Assembly: GCA_052387815.1 (NCBI GenBank)
Contig: JBQTIU010000046.1
Location: 1-13,545 of the forward strand
Length of the DNA: 13,545 bases
Direction: 5' to 3'
DNA from: JBQTIU01 sp052387815
GTDB lineage: Bacteria > Pseudomonadota > Alphaproteobacteria > CACIAM-22H2
Below are positions 12,953 through 13,545 of the stretch, in pieces. The notes under the pieces are model-generated. The model was not told the DNA's origin. It was given only the letters and a program-made list of their open reading frames with translations, and made no database searches. Made by a program: the position numbers and the translations under genes. How positions within the stretch are numbered: the stretch's first letter is position 1; every line of letters begins with the position of its first letter.

Positions 12953-13172
12953 CAGGTGGATCTACCTGTAGGGCGCGGTGGCCGAGCGGCGGGTTTGGTT
13001 TGTTTGCGCAGGTTGGCGGCCGGCCCGCCGGCGTGATCGAACGAGCGGCGCAGGACCTTGCCATCGACCGCGACCACCCCTTTGACGTGGCGCGTCATGG
13101 CCGCCGTCCAGGCGAGGAAGCAATCCTAATACCCTTACCGATTCCAGCCGTTCAAGCGATTGCCCTAACCCG
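12953..13172 (-). mobile_element. ISAs1-like insertion sequence remnant, copy 2 (MITE-sized)
   Basis: This 220-bp derivative is of the same IS as 9795-10382, in the same orientation. The left end CAGGTGGATC (from 12953) matches CAGGTGAATC of copy 1. The right end ATTCCAGCCGTTCAAGCGAT then TGCCCTAACCC matches the copy 1 right end with a few differences. Inside, 13097-13126 is nearly identical to 10008-10033. It has lost the transposase start through a junction at TCCT (13124-13127) and the middle of the gene through another junction near 13010-13025. Confidence 0.7.
13000..13125 (-). pseudogene. Internal transposase fragment of IS copy 2
   Basis: The - strand frame from 13125 reads DCFLAWTAAMTRHVKGVVAV then DGKVLRRSFDHAGG. 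This is the end of the ISAs1 N-terminal domain and the VVAxDGKxLRRSFD motif, whose Asp is expected to be the first catalytic residue. It is followed by NLRKQTK, matching the C-terminal NLLEQTK of copy 1. Here the four-C run at about 13076-13079 keeps the frame that copy 1 lost. No start codon, middle or true C-terminus remains. Confidence 0.65.
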
Positions 13173-13321
13173 CGCCTTGCGGACCCTTACCCGTTTTCAG
13201 CGTCCGGGTCGCAGCGTTCCGGGTCGCGGCGAACGTCTCCGGCCACCTGTAGCGTAGCCACAGGCCACCGTCCGCCGTCGAGCTGTCGAGGCTGTCGTTG
13301 CGGGTAAGCCCGCTCCTCGAT
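13173..13321. other. Degraded stretch with no recognised gene
   Basis: Between IS copy 2 and the 13322 fragment I see no intact gene. A - strand frame (RNDSLDSSTADGGLWLRYRW, then PETFAATRNAATRTLKTG) is open and protein-like in composition, but I recognise nothing in it. It may be ancestral coding sequence of the fragment beyond 13322 or a chance frame in GC-rich DNA. Confidence 0.3.
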
Positions 13322-13545
13322 TCAGCCCCTCCACGGCGAGTCGTTCGGATACTGCGGGTTGGCGTTGAGGTTGCCGATCAGTGCCGCATTCTCGGTGTCG
13401 ATGTTGACCGTGCCGGTCAAGGGGACGACGCCGATCTTCAGCTTGACGTTCGTGTCTTTGCCGGCAAACAGCTTACCGCATGAACGTCGTTTCGACGGTG
13501 GCCGTCGCGGCGATGGCGATGCCATTGTCGCTGACGGTCAACTCC
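13322..13545 (-). pseudogene. Frameshifted C-terminal fragment, possibly TadG-like (runs off the window)
   Basis: The - strand enters the window reading LTVSDNGIAIAATATVETTF then MR. It meets TAA, and after a one-base shift near 13470 continues GKLFAGKDTNVKLKIGVVPL and TGTVNIDTENAALIGNLNAN to a stop at 13322-13324. The first part resembles the segment of TadG-like proteins with V-x-A-T-A-x-V-x-T-T-F-M followed by a G-x-D/N-x-V stretch. The remainder is not recognised. Two adjacent protein-like frames joined by a single shift suggest a recently broken gene or a sequencing indel. The family assignment is weak, and the 5' part lies beyond the window. Confidence 0.35.

Noticed and set aside
12953..12968. 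CAGGTGGATCTACCTG near-palindrome as a regulator operator
   Set aside because: It coincides with the left end of IS copy 2 and has two mismatches, so the IS end explains it better.

Overview
This window is most of a tight-adherence (Tad/Flp type IVc pilus) locus from a GC-rich genome. Gene names follow the Caulobacter cpa scheme. The cpaB-C-D-E-F-tadB-tadC order, the CpaD lipoprotein and the MinD-like CpaE point to an alphaproteobacterium, perhaps a Rhodospirillales relative. That placement is inference from family knowledge; no 16S or other phylogenetic marker is present.

Positions 135-7931 (+ strand) hold the core assembly machine: cpaB (SAF/RcpC periplasmic factor), cpaC (outer-membrane secretin), cpaD (pilus lipoprotein), cpaE (MinD/TadZ-like localiser), cpaF (TadA ATPase), and tadB and tadC (inner-membrane platform proteins). 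Genes abut or overlap by a few bases, except for a 188-bp gap before cpaE. That gap holds an interspersed hairpin repeat and a plausible internal promoter. cpaE has no ATG, GTG or TTG at the expected place; a strong Shine-Dalgarno sequence points at an ATT codon instead.

Positions 7973-8728 (- strand) encode a TadD-like TPR lipoprotein, convergent with tadC and separated from it by a GC-rich hairpin. A second copy of the same repeat lies between tadD and a divergent + strand gene (9070-9600). That gene encodes a secreted stand-alone copy of the CpaC N-terminal domain with a CxxxC motif and an Ala/Pro-rich tail.

Positions 9795-10382 are an internally deleted, frameshifted ISAs1-like insertion sequence. 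A second, shorter derivative lies at 12953-13172. The two remnants are in the same orientation and bracket a second pilus operon at 10467-12681: a TadG-like protein whose C-terminal half is a repetitive DSN-type predicted beta-solenoid, then two TadE-like pseudopilins. A 12-bp perfect hairpin follows the operon.

From 12715 to the end the DNA is degraded. It holds a 5' scrap of a GxGxxG dehydrogenase resembling aspartate dehydrogenase (- strand), a 5' scrap of an SMP-30/gluconolactonase-like gene (+ strand) cut off at the second IS remnant, and a frameshifted - strand fragment with weak resemblance to TadG C-termini. The Flp pilin and the prepilin peptidase (CpaA/TadV) are not in the window and are probably upstream or elsewhere. 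All functional statements rest on motif recognition by eye; no database search was run.
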